The notes below the pieces were generated by a model. The model saw only the letters and a program-made list of their open reading frames with translations, was not told the DNA's origin and did no database searches. The position numbers were made by a program, and so were the translations under genes. A stretch of DNA of 64,000 bases from Quillaja saponaria (taxonomy: Eukaryota > Streptophyta > Magnoliopsida > Fabales > Quillajaceae), in assembly GCA_029379385.1 (NCBI GenBank), contig CM055618.1, positions 8,194,134 to 8,258,133 of the forward strand. Reading direction: 5' to 3'. How positions within the stretch are numbered: position 1 is the first letter of the stretch; the number at the start of each line of letters is the position of its first letter. Positions 24,431-36,900 of the stretch are shown here, in pieces.

Positions 24431-25602
24431 CCTGAAAGAGTGGTTAAAATACTATGTGTAGAGTGCATGTAATCTTTCTTGAAATATTAGTTAATTCTTT
24501 TCTCATCCATACATGTAGACAACGGGGCTAAATCACTTCATATTTTGTGTTGATTTTTATTTCTCTTCTCATCTACTTATATTTTTGGGTTATTACTTTT
24601 TGTAATTTCTACTATAACTCATTGAAGATTGAAAGGAAATTTATAGAGTTGATTGATCTTTAATCTTGTAGTTTTGAAGGGACAACATCGTTACATATTT
24701 ATTAACATTCAAAGTCGTGTAATTCTAGAAATACACCAATTAATTTTTTTTTGAAAAATAATAATTTGCTATGAGGTGAAATATAAGAGAGCATGTTGAT
24801 AGACTGAACATTGGAAACAATCCCTTTGAATGTAATTTTGGTGTAGAATTCATATATTGAAAGATATATACATAATTGAATAATATTCCAGATCTCGATA
24901 TTAGTAAGTATCTTTAAAACAATTAAAAGCATCTAAATAACATTGGTATACAAGAATGAGTGTTACTTTTTTAAAATGAAAATAAAATTTATTTACATAG
25001 TTTAGAAATTAGAGAAGCAATTGGTAGTGAATGATATTTTGTGTAATAATAATATAATTTTAATACAATATTTATGTTAGAGACGTTCTCAAATTAAAAG
25101 CCAAAATCACTTAATTATACATGTTATTGGGATTTGAATAGAAGTTAAAGGAACAAATGGAATACACAAATCCAAGAAATTGGAAACATTGAAAGCAAGA
25201 AATCCAGTAAGTGTTACAAGTAACACCAAAACAAAGTACTCTAACTGATTAGAACTGACATCAAGTTCTCCTTGATCGGTGTTAAAAAACATAAAAAATA
25301 AAATGCATGTATTAATTGCAAGATTAAAACGAACAAACTAAATTAACAACTAACTTAATCGTTTCAGTCACTTACTCCTTAAAAAGAACATGAAAATAGG
25401 GGACATAATAAACTTATTGTGGAAGACCATTTATATGGAACTAGGCTGCATAGTTTGTACTTTGTTTGACAAATGTACTTCAGCTTTTATTAATGACCAT
25501 CACCAACCTCCAATTGAAAGAAATTGAAGAACATAAATAATAAGAGATGGTGATGGGAGGAGTATGGTGAATCAATCAATATATACCATCACCATGTAAT
25601 TG
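24431..25602. other. Intergenic stretch, no gene seen
   Basis: No recognised coding or transposon sequence. The open frame at 25107-25292 (-) is hydrophobic and without a known motif. The last bases (to 25602) are the pre-insertion 3' flank of LRR fragment D. Confidence 0.45.
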
Positions 25603-25607
25603 GACAT

Positions 25608-25851
25608 TGTTAGTTTGGGAAGGAGGTTAGAATAGTTGGATAGTTGATTTGGGATTTAGTTGGAGGAAGTATAAGGACACAAAAACTTGGAGAAAATAGT
25701 TATATTGATGTAGGAAATGGATACAAGAGTTTATAGTTTTAGCTTTGCTAGCTTATGTTTTTAGCTTTTCTAGCTTACTTACAAATGAGCCATAAACTCT
25801 TATTATATTACTCCACCTCCTTAATCAATGGTGGAGATTTATTACATCCAA
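25608..25851 (-). repeat. Copia-2 left (3') LTR
   Basis: Plus-strand limits are TGTTAGTTTGGGAAGG and TTACATCCAACA. It shares the R/U5 part with the right LTR up to about 25766, then diverges completely; its U3 side contains CTCCACCTCCTTAATC. The inner limit is my choice of the best TG...CA pair. Confidence 0.7.
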
Positions 25852-25868
25852 CAGTTCATATCGGCCAT

Positions 25869-26804
25869 CTAGAACTCTCCTACAAAATATCTAGATATTT
25901 TTTCAAATTCTACTTCTCGACTGATTACCAGCTTCTTTGTTTTAAAATTGAAGATTCTATAGCCTTTTGATTGAGTGCTATAGCCCAAGAATATTCCTTT
26001 CTCACTTTTATCATCAAGTTTGCTTCTTTTTTGATGAGGAATATGAATATAGCATATGTAGCCAAAGACTCTAAGATCTTTTGCTGAAGGCTTCTTATCA
26101 CTCCAAGCTTCAATTGGCATTTTATTTTCCACAGCTTTTGTTGGACACCTGTTTAGTAGGTAGATAGCGGTATATACTGCTTCAGCCCAAAATTTCTTTG
26201 GAATACCTTTATCACCAAGCATTGATCTTGCCATCTCCATTACAGTTCTATTTTTCCTTTTAGAAACTCCGTTTTGCTCTGGTGTATACTTGACTATCAA
26301 TTGATGCTCAACTCCTTCATTTTCATAAAACTTGTTGAATGCAATAGAGGTATATTCGGTACCTCTATCACTTTTTAGCATCTTGATTTTATGGCCACTT
26401 TGTTTCTCCACAAGATTTTTGAATCTTGTAAATATTTTGAATACTTCGGATCTTTCTCGCATAAAGTAGACCCATGTCATTCTAGAATAATCATCAATGA
26501 AGAGAATGAAGTACCTGTTTTGACTGTCGGTAAGAGTTCCCATAGGACCACCAACATCTGTATGCACGAGCTCCAACGGTTTCTTGGCCTTCCATGTGCT
26601 TTTAGAAGGAAATGATTACCTTTGTTGTTTCCCGAGCATGCAGCCTTCACAAACTCTTTCAACTTCATTTATGCTTGGGAAATGTCGCATCATGTTCTTT
26701 TGATAGAGAGTCTTCATCCCTAAAAAATTGAAATGTCCAAATCTCTTATGCCATAGCCATGAATCACACATTTGAGCAATCATGGTTGTATTTGCAACAT
26801 ACAT
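25869..26804 (-). pseudogene. Copia-2 integrase (C-terminally deleted pol)
   Basis: The zinc-binding part WLWHKRFGHFN...CEGCMLGKQQR (26616-26804) is followed, after a small frame break near 26600, by a 235-residue integrase core: MELVHTDVGGPMGTLTDSQN, FIDDYSRMTWVYFMRERSEV, KSDRGTEYTS and TPEQNGVSKRKNRTV. The Asp residues and the Glu of the DDE triad are present. It ends at VISREVEFEKISRYF, just before the deletion into the LTR. There is no RT or RNase H, so the copy could move only with help from another element. Confidence 0.88.
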
Positions 26805-26879
26805 CTACTGGAGAGGAAAATTTCGACTCCTCATCTTTACTTGAGCTATCTTCTGGCTTTTATCAATTTATCATATATT

Positions 26880-28121
26880 GTGCAAGTATCCCCCTTAAAG
26901 TGTAATACATGGCCATGTTCTATCCACTGGCCAATACTTAGTAGATTTTGTGCTAAATTGGGAACTAAGAGGACATCTTTAATGAACTTCGTACCTCTTG
27001 TAGTTTTGACTGCAACAGTTCCTTTTCCAGTTACATTGATGCAGTGATCGTCTCCTAATTTAATGATCGATTTGCATGATGTATCGAGCTCTGAGAAGAC
27101 ACTTTTAGTTGGTGTCATGTAATTGCTACAGGCGTTGTCAATGAGCCATGTAACATCACTCTTTTTAGATGCTGCTTGACATATGTAGAATGTATTTTCT
27201 ATATCTTTGCGGTCTTGCTTAGGGTTGACTTGATCTTCAGAGTAGCTTGCATGATAATTGTCTTTAGAATGACAATCTTTTTCAATATGGCCAAACCTTT
27301 TGCAATGTTGGCATTGCGGCTTCCCGCAGTTGCCAATAATTTTTTTCCAAGTGATTTGTCATTTTACAAATTTTACATGGAGCATATTTTTTCTTCCTTT
27401 CACTTTGATTTTTATATTTTCTCCTCCATTGATTTTTCTCTTGAATCTTCTCCATTATATTTAAATTTTTGAGACCTTATATTAGTTTTAGACTAAAAGA
27501 TGATTTTTCAATTCGCCTACTCAGCATATTTTCCAAAGCTTCTAGAAAACCCATTAATTCTTTTACTGATAAAGTAGAAAAATCTTTTGTTTCCTCTATT
27601 GTGGCAACAATAGAATCAAATTTCTTAGTAACAGTAATTAATATTTTTTACTATTTTTTTCTTTTGAAATATCATCTCCATAGGCTCTGATTAACTATTT
27701 CTTTAACCTTTGAATAAGAATCCTTTAAGGTCTCGAAATTTTTCATTTTAAGGTTTTCAAAACCCCTCCTTATAGATTGTAGTTTAATTGTATGTACCTT
27801 AGCGTTACCTTAAAATTCCTCTTGTAACATATCCTATGCTTCTTTGGCTGTAATTGATCCAATTAGTCTTGGAAAAATATTTTATGCCAGAGCCTGTTGG
27901 ATGACATAGAGTGCATGTGCTTCCCTTTGCTCCTCATTATTCAATTTCTCTTGTTGAGCATTTGTGAAAGTAGTTCTATTTTGTGGAATAGTAATTCCAT
28001 CATGACCAATATTCCACAAGCCTTGAGACATAAACTATGTCTTCATTTTGATACTCTAATAATCATAGTTTTTACCAGAGAAAATTGGTAGAGGAACAGA
28101 TTGATGAGATGTCAAAGCCAT
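26880..28121 (-). pseudogene. Copia-2 gag and protease
   Basis: The start ATG at 28119-28121 gives MALTSHQSVPLPIFSGKNYD and then W, typical for this copia group. UBN2-like sequence follows with several stops: AKEAWDMLQEEF, KLQSIRRGFENLKMKNFETL. A CCHC knuckle (CQHCKRFGHIEKDC) is near 27270-27315. The protease region reads WLIDNACSNYMTPTKSVF: the catalytic Asp is present but the usual DSG is DNA. It continues as LGDDHCINVTGKGTVAVKTT and LLSIGQ. The gag frame is interrupted at least four times. Copia-4 carries the same family's sequence on the other strand. Confidence 0.8.
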
Positions 28122-28173
28122 GGATTTAGTGAGCCTTCGCCTAAGTATTGAACGAACAAAGCTCTGATACCAC

Positions 28174-28548
28174 TGTTAGTTTTTGGGAAGGAGGTTAGAA
28201 TAGTTGGATAGTTGATTTGGGATTTAGTTGGAGGAAGTATAGAAGAGGCAGTATAAGGACACAAAGACTTGGAGAAAATAGTTGCATTGATGTAGGAAAT
28301 GGATACAAGAGTTTTATAGCTTTAGCTTTGCTAGCTTATGTTTTTAGCTTAGCATGTTCTATAACCTTGTAGAACTCTTTAGAGTATTCTAGAGTATTTC
28401 ACATTCTTCTGGACCTTTCCAGACGCTTTTAGAATATTCTAGAACCTTTCAAAACCTTATGGAACCTTCTAGAACTTTCTAAAACTTTTGAGGACATTCT
28501 AGGACTTCTTGGAACATTCTAGGAGGAGAAGGTATATTAATTTTAACA
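28174..28548 (-). repeat. Copia-2 right (5') LTR, 375 bp
   Basis: It begins TGTTAGTTTTTGGGAAGG next to the primer site and ends ATTAATTTTAACA at the target duplication. In element orientation the right-hand ~195 bp is U3, the promoter part, and it carries the heat-shock-like array. Confidence 0.9.
28432..28519. promoter_or_regulatory. Heat-shock element array in the copia-2 5' LTR U3
   Basis: Alternating GAA/TTC boxes with exactly two-base spacing match the plant HSF consensus (nGAAnnTTCnnGAAn). A three-box site is GAA-TTC-GAA at 28432-28444; a four-box site is GAA-TTC-GAA-TTC at 28462-28479; a two-box site is at 28512-28519. More imperfect TTCTAGA/TTCTGGA copies lie at about 28360-28425. 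The match is seen in the sequence; heat induction is inferred from the known heat-responsive copia family ONSEN, which uses such sites in its LTR. Confidence 0.7.
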
Positions 28549-28553
28549 GACAT

Positions 28554-29940
28554 CTTCTCTATGGTGCCATTCAGGCTACCTCCCAATTACCATTCATCTC
28601 CATTTTCTTTTATCTTCACTCTATGCAGCTTCGGTGTCGTTGAGACTCTAGAAGAAAATAGCTTCATCTTGGGGCATTGTCTCACAGTTAAAAAATCATT
28701 GAGCCACAGAAATTATGAGACTTGGAAGACATTCAAGCTCCAGATTTTTCAAACTATTGAAAACAATCTCCTCTTCTCCTTGGTCTCTCTATTAAATTCA
28801 ATTTCTTCTATAAGTTCGCACTCCCTGATTCTCATTTCTGTGAGTTGAACAAGACTTTTCGCTGTGGTGGATGTTAGTAAATGTATCATTCCACTGCATT
28901 TCCAGACATCCAAAGCTTTCAAATGATTAGAAGAAACTGTGGAAGGCACTAAATCCAACAAAGCAGAGCAGTCCCATACTTTTAATGTTTCTAGAATCTT
29001 AAGAATGTAGTCGTAGTTGGTGTCTCAATCACAAGTCTTTCCGAAGGGAATATCTCTTGAAATGAACAATACTTCACAACTAGTCCATTTTGGTTGGAGA
29101 TTTTCTCAAGGAACCAATATAGGAAATTACTAGCTGCATTGTTCATGATCAAAAGACTGTAGCTAGAGAAATGTAAGGTTGCGGAAGAGATCATCTATAA
29201 CATATTGGTTGTTCCATATCCTCATGGCATCCTTGCTGTCTAATGACAATGCCTCTATCTTGGGGAGTACCTGATAGAGAAACAGAACAAATTAAGGAAA
29301 GTAGAAATTGATGTACAAGCGATCACTTGGAACATTTTATTTTCTTTGTGGCTGCATACCATTTCAATGGAGAACATGGGTTGCTGAATTGCAACAGGTA
29401 CTTGATCATCCTCTGGATCTATTTCATGAAAGTTTATAGACTCAGTTGTGAAGATCTCCAGGTTACCAGAAACTATGGTATATATCATTTTCAACTTTGG
29501 CCATTCGATGGTATAATGTCCTGGGTCGAAACACTTGAGTTTTGGTAAATTTTTTAGTGTCACTGAAGTTACTTCAGGAAACACAAAGTTAATGGTTATG
29601 TACTTCCAGGTATTCCTTCTTCCTTGGAAACAATTTCCTCCATCTGAGCACATGAATCTATGTTAATTTCATCAAGTTCTTCAAGACCTTTAGCTATAGA
29701 TGCTGGAAATAGATATTTTAGACTTCCACTATTCAGAACATGTATTTCCTGCAAGTTCATGAAGCTGAAGAAACTTGTGGAGTCCTTGTTCCACAAGTTT
29801 GTCAATCTGGGTAGATGACTTACTATCAATTTTCTCAAAGGAATAGCTGCTCTGATTTGGCCGTGATATTCTTCAACATCATCAGTGCTCTCTAAATCAA
29901 ATAGTACTTCTACCAAGAATAGTAACTTCTTTGTTCTCAA
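28554..29940 (-). pseudogene. NB-LRR family LRR/C-terminal fragment D (close paralogue of A)
   Basis: The fragment carries the same modules in the same order as A: VEVLFDLESTDDVEEYHGQI, SHLPRLTNLWNKDST, SLKYLFPASIAKGLEELDEI, NLPKLKCFDPGHYT, FSIEMV, then after an intron (acceptor near 29273) a degraded last exon with AASNFLYWFLEKIS, SSFQEIF-like text and MLDLVPSTVS. Compared with A it has lost about 80 bp in the last exon (the stretch between SERLV and the LVPS repeat), and it has frameshifts near 29150-29200 and 29600-29650. Its 5' end is deleted at about 29935. The 3' end is cut by copia-2. The near-identity of non-coding as well as coding parts to A points to a segmental copy. Confidence 0.83.
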
Positions 29941-32794
29941 TTGTTTTTTCTTCTTTGGGTTATCATAGATTCTTTTTGATAAAAAAACATAAATATGAAG
30001 AAAAGAAATATGTTGTTTGAGATGGCTAATTTCAACTTTAGACCTCTATTAAGATGTATGTTTGGAGTAAAATTTCTATAATGGTAAGTGTCTCCATCTT
30101 GCAAACTACTAGTATGGTTATCTTTCTTTCTCCCTATTATAGCTTTAGTAAAATGTCAATGTAATAGCAGACTACTAGATAGATAGTAAAATTTAAGTTA
30201 TTTATTCAGCAGTTTTATATTCACAAGAAGTTGAAAGAGCCTCATCTTTTAATTGTAGTTTTTCTTCATCATTTTTTTGTCAACGTAGGCTACAAGAAAC
30301 GACCTTAACTACAAGAGAGTCACATCGCAAAGACAGTTAATAATCATTTGCATTTGTTTACAGATAAAAAGATGCAATAACCCTAAACTAATATACCATT
30401 TTCTGCGTCTGCACAGAAGCAAAACTTATCTACATTTGTGATGCGGACACAACATACAGACGCCAATAATTTTTTACCACGTATTAGAGTCTGGTTGCTA
30501 GATGTTGAAAAGCTTGAAAATATGACTGTGTGTGTAACGTAGACTAGAAAACCAAACACCCATATTATTATTTTTTATTATTATTTGCGTCTGTAAAAAA
30601 TAGGCATAGTTAATCAAAAGGTAGACACAAATAGATAGGATAAAAGAAACAAAACTTTTGTAATCCAAACATGATGTTGATGTGTTAATTTTAGAAAAAT
30701 TGAGGTAAAAGTTAATACTTGATTAATCAAATAACAAAATAACTGAGTGTAGACAAAAATAGAAACACATTTTTTGTCAGATCTTAGATATTTTCAAACT
30801 ACTAAAACTAATAAATGGTGAGAAAAGCTTATTTAAAAGTATTTTTTAATCATGTGTAAATTAGTTTATATGATTCCTAAATACTTATTAAATTTATTTT
30901 GGGACAATTTTTTTTTGTACAAGAAGAAATAGTATGAGAATCTTACATTTTAAAAATTAGTGAAATTCTTATTGAATTTAACTAGTAACCTTGGAAATAG
31001 TTTGAAAAGTTCTATAAAATAATTGAATTATAATTAGACAATTTTTTTAATTTTTTAATTTATTTATAAAAATACATTTAGGCAAAGACTTTAAATCTAA
31101 AAATTAGTAGGGACAAGAACTTTAAATTGAAAAATCAGTAGGGTCAATTAAACAAATTTCTTATAAATAAATTTTTTTTTCCTATCACCAATAACACTTT
31201 TGTAATTATAGTGTGGGCAGCTGCCCCCCACACCCTTACAAAGTAGATCCGCCAGTGATTGTCACATATAGATACACATGAACTTGGAATAGTATAATGT
31301 TACTCATATGAAATGAATTTGGTTACGAGATCATTTTGATCATTGGGAAGTTTTATGAATGGTTATTTGCTCTAAAATGTTTTACGAACTAATTATCTCT
31401 CATGCTTATTTTTTGAAAAAATTATTTTATGAGATATGATTTGTTAGAACACCTTTACTAGTGTGGTATGGTTAGATGGAAGATATCCTAATCCTGTGTG
31501 TGGACCGACACATGTGAAAAAATATATATTTGATTGATATGATACTGTAGTTATCGGGAGTTTATCATTAACTCATTGTGACTGTTGAATTGGAATTGGC
31601 AGATTGATACATACCCTAGTGAGCGGGTTTTTGGCACTAACTAGTTGTGATCTATAGGTTCAACAGTTTGCAAAGTTCTAACAGTGTAAGATCTTCATAA
31701 GACAGTTGTTAACAAATGATTCATATAAAGTTTCTTTAAAGCTTAAATTATATCAATGCATGTTTAAGTAATGCTTATTTTTAACTTCTCAGGCGTTAAC
31801 TTGTTCCCTCCTATATTATTAATTTTGGTAGGCTTAGCTTCTTGGTTTAGTTGTGGTTTATATGCCTATGTCGTTTTTCTTGGATAAGTATTATGTTCAG
31901 CAGTGCTCTTAGACTGCACTTGTACCTAGATTCTCAATTTGTTGGCATAATTATTATTTATATCTTGTATTTTATAGTTGTTTGGTTAAAAAATTATGCC
32001 ACCTCTGCTTTTGTTTCTATTATTATCCTTGCAACGTTATATTCGTTAATCTCAAGACAGTATTATTGATTTGTGGAGTTATGGTGAGTCTTAATCTGTC
32101 TTAGTTCGCATTCCAGTCGTAATTTTCAAGTTCTGATCGTGACAGGTTTAAATCTAATTCATCCTTGCATATCGTTTCTTTAGAGGACAATTCATAATTC
32201 TGCGTAATTACATGTTTTCTTTAAGAAATGCTCATCCTTGATTTCGAAACTTTCTTGGTCTTTTCATTGTTTCTTTATTCAAACTTTATGTATTAGCTTA
32301 TTATTTGACATCCCTTCTTATTTCATAATTCTACATAATGACATTTAAAAAAAGAAAAGAAAAAAGAGAAAAGCCCATCCTTGATTTTGAAACTTTTATT
32401 GGTCATTTGATTGTTTCTTTATTCAAACTTTGTGATGGCAGCCTCCTTGTCTTTTTCTTCTCTTTTCCTTTCTTCCCTTTATTCGACTCATACATGCATA
32501 TTCTTTCTGATCTTAGGCAATTCATAAATTAATTATGAATTAGCTTATTTTTCAACAAAAGTTGCCGCTAGTTAATTCAATTAATAAAATTTTGTAGTGT
32601 TGTTTATCAAATACATGTGATTGAATCTCACTTTTACTTGAGACGAGAAATTTATGGAAAATAATAGAGCTACCTCTCATTGTGATACTAATAGACCATA
32701 AAAGGTGCAGTCAAGAGAAAGGAATAGCAAAGGACAACAAAATTGCACGTATTAATTTGGTCTATTGAGAACATCAATACATAATACATTAATT
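29941..32794. other. Intergenic stretch with transposon-like traces, no gene
   Basis: A GCTACAAGAAACGACC phrase at about 30288 resembles the CACTACAAGAAA end of CACTA elements. A GGGCAGCTGCCCCCCAC...GATCCGCCAGTG phrase at about 31207-31256 is of a kind common at plant transposon edges. At about 32085-32150 text like gypsy LTR ends (CCAGTCGTAATTTTCAAG, GATCGTGACAGG) recurs. None could be delimited as an element. Confidence 0.35.
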
Positions 32795-33066
32795 CTACTT
32801 AAACATTTTTTGTATTGTGGCATAATAGTTTTCATCTTCATTTGTTTCTACTTGTAATTTCTGCATCTTTGTTTTGCTTGAGACTACTCCCTTGGAAAAT
32901 GTTTTCATCCTGAAGCAACCTTCAACATAAACTTTTCCGAGTTTGGGAATTTGAAAGCACAATTCAGCGAGGAGAAACTAGTAAGACTTTGTAAAGATAA
33001 AAGTTTAAGAACTTTCAATTGGTTGAACTCAATCTCATCCTCTTCTTCTTCATGCTCATCATTTGT
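32795..33066 (-). pseudogene. NB-LRR family C-terminal fragment F
   Basis: The minus strand reads EEDEIEFNQLKVLKLLSLQS, LTSFSSLNCAFKFPN and, after frame breaks, sequence corresponding to the family's terminal module, ending at MFK and TAG (32795-32797). It is a short remnant of the same last exon seen in A, B, C and E. Nothing of its 5' side remains. Confidence 0.7.
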
Positions 33067-33988
33067 ACGGGAATTTGGCCGAGCTGTACCTTGATGGCAT
33101 CCTCATCATCACTCCTAAGTATATTTCTTAGTGTATATACACAACATATATATATTAGTTTTGGTAAACCATGCGTTACCCATTAATTATACTTATGACA
33201 CAATTATAAAAACATAATTCAACAATAATATCATTATAAAAATATATAAGTCTAATAAAAATTAAATTTATCATATAAGTTTACGAATTTGATTTTTCTT
33301 TCAATTCGTAGAAGAGTAAATCATGAAAAATATTAATATTTCTTTTAATTCATATTATTTAAAAAAAAAAATTAATTTATACGATTACATAGAATTAAGA
33401 AAACATTATAATTATTAAAAAACTTATCAAATATATATATATATATATATGTATATATTATAAATTCAATCTTAGTTATTCTTTACATAAAATTATTGAC
33501 AAATCATAGATTAGAACATCGAGAAGAATTAGAAAAAAAAAAATAGTCAAAAAGCATTTACTATCTTATTAGTATAAAAATAAAAAGAATTAGTAAGACA
33601 GTAAAAACAAAAAAATAATAACAATAACAGTCTACACAATATCTTAAAACTATAAAGTAACAATTAAAGAATACTTCTTTAATAGTATAAACTTATTAAG
33701 AAATCAAATTTCCTCATAAATAGTGATAGTAATTAACGTACTACCTCTCATTCTCCTGACTTAATGTGAATATATTTTTTCAATTTAACTTACTAGAAAT
33801 AAACTAATTTTAAGAAGACTAATTATAATAAATTTCACGAAGTATGCACAAAGTACAAGGAGAGGGGAGATCGAAAACACACCGCTCATAACTAAGCATG
33901 CCAAGAATAAATTGAAATGTCTTCCTGGTGATCAAATTAAATATGATAAGTTAATGGAGAAAACATTCAAATATACACATGTTTATAC
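33067..33988. other. AT-rich spacer, no gene seen
   Basis: It contains an (AT)n tract near 33430-33460 and otherwise only AT-rich sequence between fragments F and E. Confidence 0.5.
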
Positions 33989-36900
33989 CTTCTTGTGAAA
34001 TAATTTTTCTATGGTTGCATTGATGTTTCCTTCCCAATACCATTCATTCTGAGTTCCATCCACTTTTACCATGTGAAGCTTTGGTGTTCTCAAAAATCCA
34101 TTAGAAAATACATTTTAGGGCAACCTTTAACAATTGCGTCTGTCAATTGTGGGAATTTCAAAGCTCAATTCGCTGAACTAAAACGTATGAACTCTGGTAA
34201 ATATAGAAGAACCAAAACTAGCAAATGTCTGAACTCAATCTCATCTTCATCTTCGTCATTTGTTATGACTTCTTCTAACATTTTACATTCAACAATTCAT
34301 AAAATTGTAAGTTGAACCAAGCTTTTTGCAGTTGAAGGTGCTAGTAAATTTACCAACTTGTCGCAATTTTTTATTTTTTTAACACTGCCCAATTTTTGAA
34401 AGATACTGTGGAAGGTACTAATTTGATCAAGCTGGAGCATTCCCAGATACATAATGTCCCGAGCTTCTCAAGAAGTGGATCTAGTTCGGAACCTTCTCTG
34501 CAGATGTTCTCTAAATTGGGTAGTCTAGCCAAAAGTAATCTTTTGAGATGCATTATAGTCGTCCCTTGTTCTTGGATTGCCATTTGTCAGCCACTTAGGA
34601 ATATTTCTTTCAATGAAATAGATACGAAGCCTAGTTCCTCAACAGTGGGGACACTTTGAAGTAACAATCTATATGGAAAATTAACTGCTTCTTCATTGTC
34701 TAAAAAAGAAAGGACAAGAACTTTTAGCTTGCGAAAATGGGTTGTTGAAGATGATTGGCCATTCAATAACCGCAAAGTGTCCTTGTTATTTAACAACATA
34801 ATTCCAAATTAGGAATTGCAACAAGAGTATATGATTCATATGATTGTTCTCCTTAATTATGTTCGCAACCATTGTCCATACCTTTTCAATGACGAATACT
34901 GGTTGTTGGATCTCCACATCTTGTTGGTCAACTTCATTTGTTGCTCTTGATGTTTGATACTCCATTCCTAGATCCAACCAGGGGCAATTCGACGCATCTA
35001 ATCTTTTCAATTGTGGGCATTCTATGGTCTGTACCCCTGGACCGGGATAGAAGTTCTTGAGTTTGGATAAATGTCCAAGTGTTAAGGAAAATAGTTGGGG
35101 AAAAACAAATCTAGAAGTTGCTTCCATTGCTTCCTCCTTTGCAACAATTGTCTCCAGTATCGCCCAAAATCTTATATCAAGTTCTTCAAGAAGCTGTAGA
35201 TATTTGGCTACAGAGGCAGGAAAAATATTTTCCAAATTCTCACATTCATTAACCTGTACCACTTGAAGAGTTTGGAAGCTGAAAATTCCTTCAGGGTCTC
35301 TATTCCATGTATGCTTCAATTTTGATAACCGATCCAAACTCAAATTCTTCAATTGTGTAACCATATGATTTCCACGAGCTTCATCACCAGCATCTAGTCT
35401 AAATATCTTATTCAAAGAATCGGAATCCGCAACAGTCAATATCTCCAAATTTTGAAGCTTTCTCAGCATGTAAGATGGAACAACGGTCCGGAGTTTCTTG
35501 CAACATTGGATTTTCAGTGATTTCAGTTTTCCGAAAGAGTTTGGAGTAACACGATCAACACTCCATATTGTTCTCCAAGTTATTCATGTTGGTGATTACC
35601 AATGTCTTCAAGTTAGGGAATAAAGCCTGGCACAATCAACACTTTAGGTCAGCATAATTCTGTCTTTTATATAATTATATATATAAGCATAGAGAAGAAC
35701 ACTCACAAATAACCTAAATAATTCAAGTAATAGACAGTAAAAACAATACTAATAAAATGTTAAAAGGATATACTTCATCGGAATGTTGAAGGGTAGAAAT
35801 GCTTCCTTCTGCCATTATAATTTCCTCTATCATATGGCAATTACTAATCTCAAGGTGTTTGAGTTTTACAAGGGCTTCAGCCATGGGATATGAAAATAGA
35901 TGATTTAGATTTCTGCAGTCCTCCACAATAAAGGTGGTTAGATTTTTAATCCAAGAATTTGCCGAAGGTTCGTCATGCCAGATCTTCTCAAAATTGATTG
36001 ACGATAATTTTAAGGTCTCTAACTTCGGAAGTGATCCCTGTAAAAACAATTATTGTCTCATGAATAAGGAGAATCTGAAGTATGAACCATGTTTCACCTG
36101 TTAAAACATGCTGGGAAGTAAACTTCATTCATTATGTACAATAGATATGCTATTAATATCTCTTCTTATATTTTACTAAAAGTTAATTAAATTGTGCAAA
36201 ACTAGCAAGTTATATATAACAATATTAATTTTCTAAAAAACTCAATAGCGTAAATAAATATTATACCTTCTCACAAAAAAGAGGCATGCAGGCAGCATAA
36301 TCATTTTTCATAGGGAATGACGTCTTCTTATCAAAGTTAAATAGTGCCGGCAAATCTTGTAGTGTCAAAGAGTGCAATTGGTGAAACTTGAGCTTATGAG
36401 AATGCATATTATCAATGCGATCTTCTCTTCTCAAAGTAACAATCTCTTGTATAAAGTTGCATTCAGAAACTTCAATTTCAAAGAGCCTGGAAAGGCGCTT
36501 CTAACCATGGAGAATGTAAAAAGATTCTTCAACTTATGACAACTCTTAACTTTGATTACTTGCAATTTGCTGAAGGATTCACCGAAAGCAGACCAATGCA
36601 TATATTTTCCAACTTGAAAAGATTGTGGATAATCAACGACTCTAAAACAGGAAATGCCTTACCTGGATGAAATAACTCTAGATCCATTGAATTAACAATG
36701 TATTCAATTTCAGCATTGTTCTGGATAAGAAGATGCTTCAGATATGGAAATCCTTCTGATTCAACTCGTAAAGAACATTCTTGACACTGCTCAATTCATC
36801 GAGGTGCAGATCTTCAACTCTTTCCAATAGCCTTAGGATCCCTTGCACTAAATGAAAGCTCATGTTAATCTTGAGTTTTAATGTTCTAGACGTTTTGTAA

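Larger units (their letters stand above)
25608..28548 (-). mobile_element. Copia-2: Ty1/copia element, internally deleted, TSD GACAT
   Basis: Minus-strand copia element flanked by the perfect 5 bp duplication GACAT (25603-25607 and 28549-28553). The right LTR (28174-28548) is the 5' LTR and is followed inward by a tRNA-Met-type primer site (28161-28173). Gag, protease and integrase follow. The sequence then jumps from the integrase C-terminus (near 25870) straight to the left LTR, so RT and RNase H are absent. The two LTRs are nearly identical over the first ~160 bases of their inner-end part (R/U5) except for a 14 bp indel, but their U3 parts differ. Insertion was into the 3' end of LRR fragment D: the two flanks join to match fragment A at the corresponding place. 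Confidence 0.93.

Noticed and set aside
25107..25292. Hydrophobic minus-strand frame (61 codons)
   Set aside because: No family motif, splice context or promoter; likely chance in AT-rich DNA.
30288..30780. CACTA-type transposon starting at GCTACAAGAAACGACC
   Set aside because: No CACTA terminus in full, no partner inverted end and no transposase similarity.
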